Part shown: in pieces, positions 61,820 through 64,000 of the stretch
Position numbering within the stretch: the stretch's first letter is position 1
Layout: each line of letters opens with the position of its first letter
DNA from: Lagopus muta
Lineage: Eukaryota; Chordata; Aves; Galliformes; Phasianidae
Direction: 5' to 3'
DNA length: 64,000 nt
Assembly (NCBI RefSeq): GCF_023343835.1
Contig: NC_064439.1
Location: forward strand, 32,996,508 to 33,060,507
The notes under the pieces: model-generated
Told to the model about the DNA's origin: nothing
Database searches by the model: none
Seen by the model: the letters and a program-made list of their open reading frames with translations, nothing else
Program-made: the position numbers and the translations under genes

Positions 61820-62113
61820 GTGGCTATTTACGAGGGTGGATAGCAATAGGAGAAGGAGAAATGGTTTTAAACTGAGATGGGAGGTTAGGTTAGATATTAA
61901 AAGGAAGTTTTTCACACAGAGGGTGGTGACACACTGGAAGAGGTTGCCCAAGGAAATTGTGGATTCCCAATCCCTGGAAGCATTCAAGGCCAGGCTGGAT
62001 GTGGCTCTGGGCAGCCTGGTCTGCTGGTTGGCAATCCTACCCATGGCAGGGGGATTGACACTAGATGACCTTTGATGTCCTTTTCAACCCAGGCCATTCT
62101 ATGATTCTATGAT
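61820..62113 (+). mobile_element. CR1 LINE 3' end with intact terminus
   Basis: The frame reads RNGFKLRWEVRLDIKRKFFT, then THWKRLPKEIVDSQSLEAFK and ARLDVALGSLVCWLAILP, followed by a short 3' UTR. It ends CCATTCTATGATTCTATGAT, the 8-bp direct repeats typical of the CR1 terminus. It is a 5'-truncated copy of about 290 bp and one of the youngest-looking repeats in the window. Confidence 0.95.
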
Positions 62114-63770
62114 ATAAAAGTTTTGTTAACTCTGTTATACATTTTATAGGCAGTCCAAGATATTTCTTTTCACTTAATGCAGCCCAGGCAAACCAAGAGA
62201 TTGGATGCTCATGTTAGATTCTGAACTGGAGTTACTCAGCATACCTTTGATATCAACAGAGCCATGAGGTCATGTGATTTCACCAAGGATATGTCCTCAA
62301 GGGATTTTAAAGAAAGTATTTAAACATATGACTAAGTTAGAAACACTGTTAGAAACACTAGTGACAGTTAGAAACACTGTCTTGATCATTGGGTTTAGTT
62401 ATCTGTTATCAGAGTAAAGAGCAACATGAGTCCTTTTACATCTTTTCAAGAAATTGCTTTGTTGTTTTTTTTTTCGTTGTTGTTGTTGTTCCTTTTGCTG
62501 CTACTGGAAGCATCTCAGAACTTTCTGACAGTGGCAGGCAACTTTCCAGTTTTTGATATAACTTCCTCCTGTTTAGTATTCATCCTCTTGAGGATCTAAA
62601 TTGTCCTTTAAAGTAAAATGCTCCGCTTTTCTCCTGACATTTTAGTGTTCTGATATTTATAAAGGACCCAGTTCTCTCCCTTCTGGCTCTTTTGCTGTGA
62701 TAAACAATGCAACCTGGCTTAAGCTGCTGTGAACAGATAGACTCAATTCCCCTGTGGATGCCAGTGTGTTTTGTCCCCATCTGAGTTACTCTGTGTTAGA
62801 TGTAAATGATGGAAATCTACATGCAGCTCCAGTTAAAGGCTCTGTTGTGCCTGAAAAAAGTTTTTTATGCTTAAAATTATGATTGGTTTGCTATCACTGA
62901 AGGCCATTTCATTCTTCCCTCTTCACTAACATGTCCATTTGTAGTGATATTTAAATGGTGACTTTGCTACATTTAATTGAAAAATCGACGACATTGTCAG
63001 CGCTTCTTAGTTCCACATCTTTGCTGTATATGGCTGTGTGTGGTACTATGTGTAATCATTTTTAGTGAAAATTAATTTAGTAAGACTGCATTAAATCATC
63101 ATTTAGTCTTAAGCACCAAACATTTCTGTATAAATTGATCTGTGGAATATATGTGTATTTAGAGTGGCAGATGTAAGCATTCTTTCTTTAACTTAACACT
63201 GGAGGCAATAATCCTTTGGAGCAGGGAAAAATGTATTTTTGATCTTGTATTGCAAATGGCTCTGTGCAAACACTTTCATTTGTGTAAGTGCCTTGGTAAA
63301 GTGTTGGCAGAATTTTTCAAAATGTTTATTAATTAAATTGAGAGAATCTATAAAAACAAAGTAAAAGCAAAAGCATTGCAGTTCTTATATTCTTTCTATT
63401 TGTATAAATATTTTTCTTCTGATTACACTGTACTTAATACCACATGATTAAATGTTGTTTTGGATCAAAGCTGTTGCTAATGCTGTAGCTGAGACTTGTT
63501 TAAAGTGGTCAATTTATTGGTAATATCCAGTTAGACATCACAGTACTGGGTTACAAGTTACTTCAGTTAAATATGTTCAGTTAGTTCAAAAGAGGAATAA
63601 GTAATGCTGTATAGTATTAGGGACAGAAAAAGATACTTGCCATGACAAGTAGCTTGATGTGTAGAGCTGGTGAGTAAAGGTTTGTAAGAATACCTAGTAT
63701 AAATTATACGGTACTCTGATACTCTTAGAGTCTAGAAACATGGGCTAGGTGATAACAGTGTAAGGTGAAG
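62114..63770. other. Intergenic sequence, no gene recognised
   Basis: AT-rich unique-looking DNA with a (GTT)n tract at about 62475-62490. No gene recognised. Confidence 0.5.
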
Positions 63771-64000
63771 TGTATGGGAACTGTTAATCACGGCCTGAGC
63801 CTCTGATTGACCACCTGAGGCAAGCACTGAGTCAGCCATGGAGCACAGGTGAAGGCGATTCAGCTGTGCCACCCCAAGGGGTGGAACCTGGCTGCACCTC
63901 TCCTAGACCCCATTTAAGGGCTGACTGCCACTAGGAAGGATCTCTTCTGGAGTTTACATTGCTGTAGGCTGATGGCACTATATTTTTCTTAATGTACTAT
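63771..64000 (+). repeat. LTR-like interspersed repeat, copy B (cut by window end)
   Basis: It starts TGTATGGGAACTG like copy A at 33792 and follows the same order of blocks to a TATA-like ATTTAAGGG at about 63912. It then continues into CTCTTCTGGAGTTTACATTG and runs to the window edge. The remainder, and any linked internal region, lies outside. Confidence 0.65.

Noticed and set aside
61788-62075. 95-codon frame with apparently conserved protein sequence
   Set aside because: It is the C-terminal end of CR1 ORF2 followed by the CR1 terminal repeats.
53861-64000. Search for terminal exons of CPVL, expected next to TRIL by human synteny
   Set aside because: No minus-strand frame resembles a serine carboxypeptidase, so the gene, if present, lies beyond the window.

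Overview
The window is vertebrate nuclear DNA from a bird, most likely a galliform such as chicken. Two single-copy genes carry the identification: the 3' part of CREB5 at the left and TRIL near position 52 kb. Their neighbourhood matches what I know of human chromosome 7p15, where CREB5 and TRIL are convergent neighbours. The interspersed repeats also point to birds: CR1 LINEs of several ages, some ending in the CR1-type short terminal repeat, and an internally deleted mariner element of the Galluhop type. The species call is an inference from repeat types.

Layout. Positions 1-2222 (+) hold the last three coding exons of CREB5: the bZIP exon, the zipper/linker exon, and the C-terminal exon. 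A long AT-rich 3' UTR then probably runs to about 8.7 kb, with several usable poly(A) signals. From 8.7 to 50.4 kb is a gene desert. It contains a perfect (AAGGG)57 array at 14861-15145 followed by a degenerate five-base array at 15.4-15.77 kb. It also has three related LTR-like repeats (two here, one at the right edge), an old CR1 at 28.9-29.8 kb, short minus-strand CR1 pieces, a poly(G) run, an AT microsatellite, and an isolated CpG-rich patch at 35.2-35.6 kb. TRIL is an intronless 757-codon gene on the minus strand (50924-53197) inside a strong CpG island, with GC boxes upstream. The rest (53.9-64 kb) is intergenic: the mariner element, a head-to-head CR1 pair, a CR1 with its intact 3' terminus, and the start of an LTR-like element cut by the window edge.

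The two genes are unrelated in function: CREB5 is a CRE-binding bZIP transcription factor, and TRIL is a membrane leucine-rich-repeat accessory protein for Toll-like receptor signalling. I found no RNA gene, CRISPR or operon-like system, and no convincing previously undescribed biological system. The most unusual material is the adjacent pair of five-base-period arrays, the LTR-like family, the isolated CpG patch, and the 3' UTR architecture of CREB5. Most other open frames are chance frames, repeats, or shadows of the GC-rich TRIL frame.
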